Positions 26,325-33,846 of a stretch of DNA of 33,931 nt are shown here, piece after piece. Source of the stretch: Ignavibacteria bacterium (GTDB lineage Bacteria > Bacteroidota > Ignavibacteria > UBA10030 > SZUA-254); NCBI GenBank assembly GCA_016178625.1, contig JACOSX010000099.1, positions 1 through 33,931 on the forward strand, read 5' to 3'. Each line of letters starts with the position of its first letter. Positions within the stretch are counted from its first letter, which is position 1. Both the position numbers and the translations under genes were made by a program. The notes below the pieces were generated by a model. That model was not told the DNA's origin, did not search any database, and worked only from the letters and a program-made list of their open reading frames with translations.

Positions 26325-26352
26325 TTGACTTTTTAATATTTCCGAATATATT
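26325..26352 (+). promoter_or_regulatory. Candidate housekeeping promoter for EBP2
   Basis: TTGACT (26325-26330) and TATATT (26347-26352) are separated by 16 bp within A/T-rich DNA, about 240 bp upstream of the EBP2 start. Confidence 0.5.
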
Positions 26353-26462
26353 GCCCTTACGTTAGTCACCGCGTGTGAGAGTGAAGGTGTGATGGTTGGT
26401 TTCTTTGGAACGACGTAAGCGACGGTTGGATCAGCGATGTTCCTTTTCCATTCCTCGAAAAC

Positions 26463-26486
26463 TTCCTGTAGCGTCCCATACAGGAA
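26463..26486. promoter_or_regulatory. Inverted repeat upstream of EBP2 (candidate operator)
   Basis: TTCCTGTA (26463-26470) and TACAGGAA (26479-26486) form a perfect 8-bp inverted repeat with an 8-bp spacer. It lies between the candidate promoter and the EBP2 start, a plausible site for autoregulation or a leader hairpin. Confidence 0.45.
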
Positions 26487-26589
26487 CTCATAGAAGCCCT
26501 TCGTTTAAACCTTGCTCAGTGTTACTCATTTTATTTGTCATGAAAAAGAAGAGATCCCATGAAGTGTGGTTTTCATCGATCCTTATCTC

Positions 26590-27987
26590 ATGAAAGCATT
26601 GAGTATGATTAGTATTGTCCCATTCTGTCAAGATCCTTTAGAGAGATTTGGACCAGCGATCGAGACAATGATAAACCATTTTGGAGATCGAATTCAGTTG
26701 CACGAAGCCGATAGCGAGGTCTCTTATAGCTTGAGGGATGGCTCTCTTGTCGTGCTTCTGCTGCCTTCTGTACCCAATGAGTGGAAAGAACTCATCGATC
26801 CGCTTATTAAGAGCAACCACGGAAAACGGTTTCTTGCTGCGGTTTGTTCTGAGAACGAAAGGCACATATCAAGACTCCTCGAGACGAACATCGATGACTT
26901 CATCCTTCTTCCAACCGAAAGCGAAACATTAGTAGCGAAGATCGAGCGATTACTGCAACCGCGCAGGGTATCTGAATTAGATGAATTGAAACCGACCAGT
27001 CTTGCCCGCCCTGGCGGGCTTGTGCCACAAGGTCTGCATCAATTTGTGGGACAGTCTCGTGTGTTCCTCGAAGCCATTGACAAGGTTTCATCCATCAGTC
27101 GGGCACACTCCCCGGTTCTCATCACTGGAGAGTCGGGAACAGGAAAAGAACTTGCTGCTCGAGCGATCCATTATGTAGGAAGCAGGGCAGGCAAACATTT
27201 CATTCCGATCAATTGTAGCGCAATCCCCGAGAATCTTTTTGAGAACGAGTTGTTTGGCCATGAGAAAGGAGCATTCACCGATGCATCGAGCAGTCAACGC
27301 GGACTCATCCACATGGCGGATGGCGGCACGCTGTTCCTCGATGAAGTCGATTCGTTGAATCTCCAGGTCCAGAGCAAATTGCTACGATTCCTGGAAGACG
27401 GGATGGTGAGGCCTTTAGGATCATCTCGGTATGTCGAAGTCAATACGAGGATTATCTGTGCAACCAATGTCGATCTCCTGGCTGAAGTGGAAAAAGGCGC
27501 TTTCAGAGAAGACTTGTACTACAGGATCAACGTGTTATCAATCGAGCTACCACCCTTGAGATTAAGACAAGGTGATATTCCAATTTTTGCAAACCATTTC
27601 TTGGAGAAGTTCGCCGCTCAGAGCAAGAGAGGAGCGATCTATTTTTCATGCGATGCACTGGAAGCTCTCTCTGCGTATGACTGGCCAGGCAATGTGAGGG
27701 AGCTGAGCAACGTTATCGAGCGCGCGGTGATTATGTCGACAGCAAGCATCATCCAGCCACGCGATCTCTTAATCGACGCATCGAGGATCAAGAATGCAGA
27801 ATCCGACGGTGGATTCAACGAAGCGAAGACGCGTGCGATCGAGAATTTTGAGAAACAGTACGTATTGAAAATGTTACGCGACCATCAATGGAATATCAGG
27901 GATGCCGCTCGATCTGCCAAGAAAGACAGAAGGTCCTTCCAACGACTTATGAGAAAATATGGCATCGACTCTGCAGGTCTTGAGTGA
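26590..27987 (+). CDS. Sigma-54-dependent activator EBP2 with degenerate receiver
   Basis: From the ATG at 26590 the protein has 465 residues; a GTG at 26566 is an alternative, and neither has a clear ribosome-binding site. The order is receiver-like domain, AAA+ ATPase, Fis-type HTH. In the receiver-like part the phospho-acceptor position reads LLLPS and the conserved Lys is replaced (DFILLPTESE), so it is a pseudo-receiver. The AAA+ part has Walker A GESGTGKE, GAFTDA (227-232) in place of GAFTGA, Walker B TLFLDEVDS and WPGNVRELSN. The C-terminal HTH is KMLRDHQWNIRDAARSAKKD. The linker contains a G/C palindrome (27004-27019) encoding ARPGG. A -24/-12 promoter 276 bp after the stop (28263) is the likely target. 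Confidence 0.9.
   Translation: MKALSMISIVPFCQDPLERFGPAIETMINHFGDRIQLHEADSEVSYSLRDGSLVVLLLPSVPNEWKELIDPLIKSNHGKRFLAAVCSENERHISRLLETNIDDFILLPTESETLVAKIERLLQPRRVSELDELKPTSLARPGGLVPQGLHQFVGQSRVFLEAIDKVSSISRAHSPVLITGESGTGKELAARAIHYVGSRAGKHFIPINCSAIPENLFENELFGHEKGAFTDASSSQRGLIHMADGGTLFLDEVDSLNLQVQSKLLRFLEDGMVRPLGSSRYVEVNTRIICATNVDLLAEVEKGAFREDLYYRINVLSIELPPLRLRQGDIPIFANHFLEKFAAQSKRGAIYFSCDALEALSAYDWPGNVRELSNVIERAVIMSTASIIQPRDLLIDASRIKNAESDGGFNEAKTRAIENFEKQYVLKMLRDHQWNIRDAARSAKKDRRSFQRLMRKYGIDSAGLE
27004..27019. repeat. GC palindrome inside the EBP2 linker
   Basis: GCCCGCC-CT-GGCGGGC forms a perfect 7-bp hairpin within the coding sequence, in the linker between the pseudo-receiver and the AAA+ domain. 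The same CCCGCC/GGCGGG arms recur in non-coding DNA at 29683-29716. Confidence 0.55.
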
Positions 27988-28068
27988 CAAGCTGCGGTAG
28001 CCTTGCCGCAGGTGTGTTCTTATTGCTCTTTCATCCTCATCGACACACAGAACCATTGCCATTGTGGA

Positions 28069-28092
28069 GGGGCGGCAAAAATCCCGCCCCCC
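28069..28092. repeat. GC-rich direct repeat, copy 1
   Basis: This 24-bp unit runs GGGGCGGCAAAAATCCCGCC and ends in a C-run. It is self-complementary (GGGGCGG / CCGCCCC around an 8-nt loop). An identical copy lies 103 bp downstream. Confidence 0.8.
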
Positions 28093-28110
28093 GGCGGTAA
28101 ATTTACCGCC
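28093..28110. promoter_or_regulatory. Perfect 18-bp palindrome upstream of the second sigma-54 promoter
   Basis: GGCGGTAAATTTACCGCC is fully palindromic. It lies about 150 bp upstream of the -24 element at 28263 and directly abuts repeat copy 1. The distance suits an upstream activator site for EBP2, although it may belong to the neighbouring repeat element instead. Confidence 0.5.
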
Positions 28111-28171
28111 CCCCAAAAAACCTCAATTCTATTTCACCAAAGCCGAATAATTGCCTTTCGACCGTTTTCAA

Positions 28172-28195
28172 GGGGCGGCAAAAATCCCGCCCCCC
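28172..28195. repeat. GC-rich direct repeat, copy 2
   Basis: Identical over 24 bp to the unit at 28069-28092, with one further C. The two copies bracket the 18-bp palindrome and about 60 bp of A/T-richer sequence, like the ends of a very small repeat element. Confidence 0.8.
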
Positions 28196-28262
28196 CACCT
28201 CCTTAATACTTCTGAAGCTTCGAAAACAGAACCTATTCATGAAATGTAATGTGATTCTGTTC

Positions 28263-28278
28263 TGGCATTCCTGTTGCT
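28263..28278 (+). promoter_or_regulatory. Sigma-54 (-24/-12) promoter upstream of the small winged-helix-like gene
   Basis: TGGCATTCCTGTTGCT matches TGGCAC-N5-TTGCW, with GG and GC exactly 10 bases apart. It shares CTGGCAT with the promoter at 16313. Transcription would start near 28288, about 20 nt before the ATG at 28308. Confidence 0.78.
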
Positions 28279-28307
28279 ATGATTGTTGTCTATATCATTC
28301 CATCTCC

Positions 28308-28571
28308 ATGGTCAAAGAGGAAATAGCGCAGGTCATACTTCGCCATCTATCGAAACACCCCGATGCAGGTGATACCGTTGAGGGGATTGTCAATTGGTGG
28401 GTGCGGAAAGAAATGTTCGAGATGAAGAGCGAAGGGATTGTTGAAGTCATCGATAAGCTTACCATGCAAGGATTTCTGATTGCAAAAGTTTATGGTAGCG
28501 CACATAAAGTCTATTTTCTGAATAAGGAAAAGATGAGAGATATATCCCAGATGTTAGAGGGACTTGACTGA
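28308..28571 (+). CDS. Small winged-helix-like protein
   Basis: From the ATG at 28308 the protein has 87 residues and begins MVKEEIAQVILRHLSKHPD. The frame extends upstream to 28239, but that part would be encoded across the -24/-12 promoter and contains an odd Cys-rich stretch, so it is rejected. The sequence alternates helix-forming segments with VVEVIDKLTMQG-like and FLIAKVYGSAHKVYFLN segments, which fits a helix-turn-helix with a beta-wing (EGIVNWWV, then FLNKEKM). No DNA target is known. It is the first gene behind the sigma-54 promoter and might regulate the two surface-protein genes downstream. Confidence 0.75.
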   Translation: MVKEEIAQVILRHLSKHPDAGDTVEGIVNWWVRKEMFEMKSEGIVEVIDKLTMQGFLIAKVYGSAHKVYFLNKEKMRDISQMLEGLD

Positions 28572-28670
28572 ATCAATGTTAAGGGTGATGAAAAGTAAAG
28601 GAATAATTTTGGCTCAAGAATTTTGTCGAGTATAACTGTCATTTCAATCAATCATATAAAGGGATCCGCC

Positions 28671-29681
28671 ATGAGGTCATTCACTTCTTGCTGTATTGCA
28701 GTTTTCCTGCTGTTGACGTGTGTTTACAGGTCAACAGCACAATGGTCATATCCAACTTCAACGTTGCAGGTGTACTTGAGTACGACCACCGCAAATTATA
28801 GCGTAGGTGTAGGTGCGGGACTTAATAACACCCAATCTATTTTAGCAAAATTCCACGTCGCTAACGAAGCGCTGTTCTCGTCGACAGGGATGGTTGGAGG
28901 GCCAGGGCTCGGTGCAGGTAGTCTCAGTATTGCCGGCAGCGGCAGTAATGTTGGCTTAAGTATTTGGAAGAGAGGATTAACGACACTCACCGATGCATCA
29001 GGTAACCGCTGGATGCTCAACAATCCTGACGGGAGTTTACGCTTCACCACTGGTTCTGTTGACTACCTCACGGTCATATCAACAAATGGCGGTGGCGTCG
29101 GAATCGGGACAACGAACCCCCAAAACAAATTGGACGTCAAAGGCACTGCTGTCATAGGCTCTACATACGGAGGAACCAATACTGCCCCGGCAAATGGTCT
29201 TTTAGTAGAAGGTAATGTTGGAGTTGGGACAACAACTCCCCAGAACAAAATGGATGTCAAAGGCGCAATGGTCATTGGTTCTACTTACGGAGGAACGAAC
29301 GCTGCTCCAGCAAGCGGACTATTAGTAGAAGGAAACGTTGGCATTGGTACGACCAGCTTAGGAACAGCAAAACTCGCCGTCGAGGGAAAGATCAATACGC
29401 GGGAAATTATTGTCACTGCAACCGGCACGCCCTTCCCTGATTATGTGTTCAGCGACGATTACAAGGTTATGCCTCTCAATGAGCTCGAGCAGAGTATCAA
29501 GCAGAATAAACACCTTCCGAATATCCCGTCGGCGAGTGAGATCAAAGAACAAGGGATGAACCTCGGAGACATGCAAGTCAAGCTTCTCCAAAAGATCGAG
29601 GAATTAACCCTGTACATGATCGATCTCAAGAAAGAAAATGAAAATCTGAAGACCACGGTAGACGCTCTGACCAGGAAGTAA
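28671..29681 (+). CDS. Secreted fibre-like protein with GIGTT repeats and coiled-coil end
   Basis: From the ATG at 28671 the protein has 336 residues and a signal peptide (hydrophobic CCIAVFLLLTCVYRSTAQ). The frame is open to a TTG at 28623 but that adds nothing plausible. The middle has units starting VGIGTTNPQNKLDVKG. Two are complete 40-residue copies (29097-29216, 29217-29336), with a third partial copy following. Such units build triple-stranded beta fibres in tail-fibre-like proteins. The C-terminal block (PDYVFSDDYKVMPLNELEQ, NKHLPNIPSASEI, LLQKIEELTLYMIDLKKEN) is a conserved end domain of such proteins in Bacteroidota and finishes in a coiled coil, suggesting trimers. It probably sits on the surface. 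It lies upstream of the Rhs-type gene. Confidence 0.85.
   Translation: MRSFTSCCIAVFLLLTCVYRSTAQWSYPTSTLQVYLSTTTANYSVGVGAGLNNTQSILAKFHVANEALFSSTGMVGGPGLGAGSLSIAGSGSNVGLSIWKRGLTTLTDASGNRWMLNNPDGSLRFTTGSVDYLTVISTNGGGVGIGTTNPQNKLDVKGTAVIGSTYGGTNTAPANGLLVEGNVGVGTTTPQNKMDVKGAMVIGSTYGGTNAAPASGLLVEGNVGIGTTSLGTAKLAVEGKINTREIIVTATGTPFPDYVFSDDYKVMPLNELEQSIKQNKHLPNIPSASEIKEQGMNLGDMQVKLLQKIEELTLYMIDLKKENENLKTTVDALTRK
29097..29336 (+). repeat. Two tandem 120-bp coding repeats
   Basis: Each copy encodes a 40-residue unit (VG-GTT-PQNK-DVKG, VIGSTYGGTN, APA-GLLVEGN). They differ at about seven residues, indicating a fairly recent duplication inside the fibre protein gene. Confidence 0.85.
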
Positions 29682-29682
29682 A

Positions 29683-29716
29683 CCCGCCCTCGCCTGCTGC
29701 GAGCAGGTTTGGCGGG
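29683..29716. terminator. Double-stem GC hairpin after the fibre gene
   Basis: Outer arms CCCGCC (29683-29688) and GGCGGG (29711-29716) enclose an inner stem CCTGCT-GCG-AGCAGG (29693-29707). It starts 2 bp after the stop codon. No T-run follows, so it may be an mRNA end-stabilising hairpin or repeat element rather than an intrinsic terminator. Confidence 0.5.
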
Positions 29717-29790
29717 TAAACCCAGCACGTCATTTGTAATCTGTTGAAATTCTTGTCCCATCACGCGTTGAGCAATAGGAGACTTAGGTT

Positions 29791-32700
29791 ATGAAACGTA
29801 TGTTCATTCTTTTCTTCACGATTCTTTTTCTGTGCTTGTATGGTTCTCAGCACGCACTGAGCCAGGGAAATCTTGTCGATCCTTTTGACGGCTCTGTATC
29901 GTACTCGGTGCCCCTGTTGCAGGGAGTGACGCTGGGGTACTCAAGCTCACAGGTGCCCACATTGATGACCTCGGAGAATCGCGATATGCAGGCAAGCTGG
30001 GTAGGCGCGGGATGGTCGTTTGGCATGCCGGCCATAGAAGCTGATTTAAAAGGCACTGCAAGTACAGATGATGATGACTGGTTTTACGTTGACCCGAATG
30101 GCGGAAGGGCGAAAATTGTCAAAGATAACAGCAGTATCCTTCGCCTTGAAAATAATCCATATTGGAAAGTGGAACTGACAAAGGTTTCGGGTACAAATGC
30201 AGATTCCTATGTTACTGGAATAACCGTAACACGGGATGACGGCTCAAAGCTGATGTTCGGAGATTTTGCAGACGGGTCAAAAAAAGCGAATCGGTATGTG
30301 ATCAGATATGCTGGTCATGTTACTGATCTTCTCACTAATAGGTACACGGCCGGCACGATTTGTTATCGTTGGGATGTTTCCCAGAGTTTGGATCCTTACG
30401 GTGTAATCCTCCTTGATTATTATTACGAGCAAGAACAGGAGGCCGTGAATATGGAGGGCATTTTCCTTAATTATACGAGGGCATCATACATTGATTACAT
30501 CCTTAACAGGCGTACAGGGCAGAAGATTGATTTCGTTCTCGGTGACCGGAATGCTGCCGAATACCAGGACGTTGAGACGAGCCAATATAGAATCAAGAGC
30601 TACGAGAAAAAGTATCTTGACTGGATCAAACTCTATCCGTCTCAATCGGCAACGTCTCCTATTCAATCATGGGATTTCTCTTACCAAATCGTTGGAACAG
30701 GAACGAAAACGAAACGCTTGTTACAATCCATAACACAATACGGTAGTTCTAACATTCGCTCCCTTCCATCGTACGGTTTTTCGTACGATGCTGCAAACTC
30801 ATACATCCTTAATTCGGTGCAAAACCCCGCGGGTGGTACAACCCAAGTGACCAGTCAACCTTCAGTTTACACCTATTTAAACCAAAGTACTGATGGTGCG
30901 GCGACGTGCATTACAGCGGGCACGCTCCACGACGACGGATATCAAGTTGGATCGTCCGGCAACACGGTTGCAAATTATGACAAGATTGGCAATGTTCTAC
31001 GGATTCGGAAGTGGATAGGGCAATGGAAGGTCCAACCTGATATTCCGCTCACATTCCCCACCGGGGCAACCTTTCAAACAATGAAGGTAACAGACGACCA
31101 TATCTTCGTTGCCTCATCGAAGAACATCTTCGTGTATGACTGGCGGGATGATACCCAAGATTGGTATCTGGGTCTTTGTGAGAGTGCTGGAGAATTCGTT
31201 GCGGCAGGCGGACCGATGTTCGCAAACATGTCGGCTACTGGAAGTCATGTCGTCATGATCGGGGCGGAGGCGGGACCCAACCCCACGTACACCGGTGTGG
31301 TATGGGAAAGGAGTGATCTCACAAGATCATGGTCTTATTACCAAACCACGACGATCTCCTCGTTTCCTTCAACGATGTTAGAAGTATCAGACGATATGGC
31401 GTTCTACGATGGGGCTACCGCTTCGTATCTGCTGCAGTGGAAAAAGAAGGATGGTAGTTATTATTGGTATGGTCCTACCCAAGTCAATACGACGTCAAAC
31501 CCAACCAATGAGCAGTACTCATTTCAGAGCGAGTACATCGGTCGGTGGGATAAGACAAACGGCAATCTGTATGCCTACAGCTTCCGTTACAATAACGGTA
31601 CAGGATTCCAGGATGTAATAACCCAAACACTCGGCACGTCTTTCAACATAACGACCGGTTCGAACAATGCTCCCAAAACGTTCCCAGTGTTCACTGATGA
31701 GCGCATCCTTTTGTGCGAATATTCCAGTGCAACTCAAGCGAATATCCGGACGTGGAAACGAGACGGTGCAACCTCAACCTCGACCTTTGTCGCTCTACCT
31801 GCAATACAACTATCTGCTGAGTGGTCAAATTCTTGGGCTATGAAAGGTCAAATAAACAATGACTGGCTTTTCCTAATTAATCATCGACATGGTCCGGGGG
31901 AAGACGCTATACTGTACGATGGGAGGATGTGGGGATATAAGTGGAATCAGGGTAGTGGCGTATACGAGGCGCAAGGAACCTATGATTACGCCTATACCAC
32001 TTCGAACATCAAAGCCATAGACTCTGCAGACGTATCCCTCACCGACGACTTTGTCACAGTTGAAGGTATGGCTGAGACTGTCAATGGAGGGACGACGTAC
32101 GAAAACTTTACCGATGTATTTAAACTTGACCGAACCAGTCCTCTCAGCTGGAGCTCAAACAAGTCACGGATATTTTCTGTTTCGGAAAGTGCTATCCGCA
32201 AGCGAATCACTATTTCCGGTACTCAAATGGTTGGAAGCCAATCCCGCGATTATGCCCAGGCAAAAGTGAAGTTTTTCCACGGCACCGATAAAAATTGGAC
32301 CAATGACATTTCTGTTTACAAGGTAACGCAGGTCGTTGCAAATGATGGCATGGGCAATAATGTCACGGAAAACTACACCTACGATGCAAGTCCTACGTTC
32401 GATGATCCTTTGATCTCACCGGGGTACAGTTCAGCAACGAAGTCAATCGCTCTTGGAGGAACTCCTCCGAGCCAGACGGGACCCACAAAAATTTTTTTCA
32501 ATAATATTTTATCTGATCCTCGAAGACGCGGAGTTATCACAGCCGTTGAGAGCTATAAGCAGGATGGCACCACGCTCGTTAACCGTCAGGCTCCGGATTG
32601 GTCAGTTATTCAGGACCCCGTCGGACAAAATACCTATACGTGGTATCTCTTCCAATTAAGGAAGGCCTCTGAAACAAAAATGGTGGATGGGATCTCCACG

Positions 32701-33846
32701 TCGACTACCTATGAATACAATAATTCAAATGGTCGAGTGTCAAAAGTGACCGAGGATGTCGACGCTACATCGGACATCGGAGATTTGCGCGACAGGGTGA
32801 CCGAGTTCAAGTATGCATTCGAGCAACCGCAATATCCAAATATGCAAACTGCGAACATGCTTTCACAAATTTATCAGACAACTCAAACTGCAGTCAGACC
32901 ATTATCCCTATTGTCATCAGTTCATTGTGAGGCGCCTCCTGAGGCATGGAGCGGAGGGACATACGAAGACACGAAACAGTTTACAGCATCTTTCAGTCAG
33001 ACGGTTACCTACACAGTTTCCAACGTATGGGGGTGTGGCTCTGTCCGAATGGGAACAACGCCGGGTGGCAGTGAGATACCAATATTGAGCTCCAATGGTT
33101 CTGCATCAGTTACGGTTCCTCAGGGTGTAATTTACGTTACAGCTCGCTTCGCGCCGTACGGACAGACTACAACAGGTGGGGCAGCGATCAATGTGAATTA
33201 TGATCCTGGCGCTCCCCTCACTATCCTTCTCTCCGATCAACAGACGGAGTATGATGCAACTATGAAGTATCCCACACGAACGCTCGTGTGGAATGGAACC
33301 ACATGGGACGCTACGACCACTGTTGTTTCTCGTGATATTGTCGGCAACGTGAAAGAATCCGAAAACATCAATGGGGTTCGCTCCACAACAAAATGGGGAT
33401 GGAATAGCACGTTGCCAGTGGCACAGATCCAGAATGCGAGAGACGCGGAAACAAGCATTGTCGATTTCGAAGATGGCACGTCCGGTGACTGGACTAATGT
33501 GGGCGGCTCGAGTATCAGCACGGCTCACACAGGAACGAAAGGATGGTCCTTTACCGGCACTTCCCAATTCATCTCTAAGACTTTTCCGGTCAGCGCGCTA
33601 CCTAATACTAAGTATAAGTTCTCAGGCTGGTTGAAAACAGCAAGTACCTTGCCTAATCTCTATTGGGATATTCTGTATAACAATGGGACTACTCACGCTT
33701 ACATCCAATCAACAGCACCGCAAGCCACAAATAAATGGGAGTATTTGGAAACTACTGCTGATCTATCTTCTTACACGAACATCGTTCAAGTGACTCTCTG
33801 GAGTGACCCCATTAAACCGGACAGGCAGTTAGGCTGCTCTGTGTGA
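29791..33846 (+). CDS. Rhs/SpvB-type secreted surface protein, probably interrupted at the 3' end
   Basis: This 1351-residue frame has a signal peptide (MKRMFILFFTILFLCLYG, cleavage near ALSQG) and AGGAG 9 bases before the ATG. Just after the signal is DPFDGSVSYSVPLLQGVTLGYSS and ASWVGAGWSF, the N-terminal pattern of Rhs/SpvB-type proteins. Later parts include Rhs-like phrases (YEYNNSNGRVSKVTED, RVTEFKYAFEQPQYPN). Residues about 1222-1340 resemble a carbohydrate-binding jelly-roll (IVDFEDGTSGDWTNVGG, YKFSGWLKT, WEYLETTADLSS). The long middle region (about 330-900) is not recognised. The similarity-like sequence stops at VTLWSD. The last residues (PIKPDRQLGCSV) are encoded by DNA that looks like an IS end at 33804, so the usual Rhs repeat core and C-terminal domain are missing. 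It is probably a truncated gene. Confidence 0.75.
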   Translation: MKRMFILFFTILFLCLYGSQHALSQGNLVDPFDGSVSYSVPLLQGVTLGYSSSQVPTLMTSENRDMQASWVGAGWSFGMPAIEADLKGTASTDDDDWFYVDPNGGRAKIVKDNSSILRLENNPYWKVELTKVSGTNADSYVTGITVTRDDGSKLMFGDFADGSKKANRYVIRYAGHVTDLLTNRYTAGTICYRWDVSQSLDPYGVILLDYYYEQEQEAVNMEGIFLNYTRASYIDYILNRRTGQKIDFVLGDRNAAEYQDVETSQYRIKSYEKKYLDWIKLYPSQSATSPIQSWDFSYQIVGTGTKTKRLLQSITQYGSSNIRSLPSYGFSYDAANSYILNSVQNPAGGTTQVTSQPSVYTYLNQSTDGAATCITAGTLHDDGYQVGSSGNTVANYDKIGNVLRIRKWIGQWKVQPDIPLTFPTGATFQTMKVTDDHIFVASSKNIFVYDWRDDTQDWYLGLCESAGEFVAAGGPMFANMSATGSHVVMIGAEAGPNPTYTGVVWERSDLTRSWSYYQTTTISSFPSTMLEVSDDMAFYDGATASYLLQWKKKDGSYYWYGPTQVNTTSNPTNEQYSFQSEYIGRWDKTNGNLYAYSFRYNNGTGFQDVITQTLGTSFNITTGSNNAPKTFPVFTDERILLCEYSSATQANIRTWKRDGATSTSTFVALPAIQLSAEWSNSWAMKGQINNDWLFLINHRHGPGEDAILYDGRMWGYKWNQGSGVYEAQGTYDYAYTTSNIKAIDSADVSLTDDFVTVEGMAETVNGGTTYENFTDVFKLDRTSPLSWSSNKSRIFSVSESAIRKRITISGTQMVGSQSRDYAQAKVKFFHGTDKNWTNDISVYKVTQVVANDGMGNNVTENYTYDASPTFDDPLISPGYSSATKSIALGGTPPSQTGPTKIFFNNILSDPRRRGVITAVESYKQDGTTLVNRQAPDWSVIQDPVGQNTYTWYLFQLRKASETKMVDGISTSTTYEYNNSNGRVSKVTEDVDATSDIGDLRDRVTEFKYAFEQPQYPNMQTANMLSQIYQTTQTAVRPLSLLSSVHCEAPPEAWSGGTYEDTKQFTASFSQTVTYTVSNVWGCGSVRMGTTPGGSEIPILSSNGSASVTVPQGVIYVTARFAPYGQTTTGGAAINVNYDPGAPLTILLSDQQTEYDATMKYPTRTLVWNGTTWDATTTVVSRDIVGNVKESENINGVRSTTKWGWNSTLPVAQIQNARDAETSIVDFEDGTSGDWTNVGGSSISTAHTGTKGWSFTGTSQFISKTFPVSALPNTKYKFSGWLKTASTLPNLYWDILYNNGTTHAYIQSTAPQATNKWEYLETTADLSSYTNIVQVTLWSDPIKPDRQLGCSV

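Larger units (their letters stand above)
26184..26589. other. Regulatory intergenic region upstream of EBP2
   Basis: No supported gene is seen. The stretch contains a candidate housekeeping promoter (26325-26352) and an inverted repeat (26463-26486). A 65-codon open frame (26396-26593) shows no features of a real protein. Confidence 0.55.
27988..28262. other. Repeat-rich region between EBP2 and the second sigma-54 promoter
   Basis: No gene is supported. The region holds a weak hairpin (CTGCGG 27992-27997, CCGCAG 28006-28011) just after the EBP2 stop, two identical GC-rich repeats and an 18-bp palindrome (listed separately). An open frame from 28239 runs into the next gene but would span the promoter. 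Confidence 0.6.

Noticed and set aside
28239-28307. Longer start for the small winged-helix-like protein
   Set aside because: The extension would lie across the -24/-12 promoter and encodes an implausible Cys-rich stretch.
28610-28632. TTTTGGCTCAAGAATTTTGTC upstream of the fibre gene as a sigma-54 promoter
   Set aside because: At the required spacing the -12 GC is replaced by TT.
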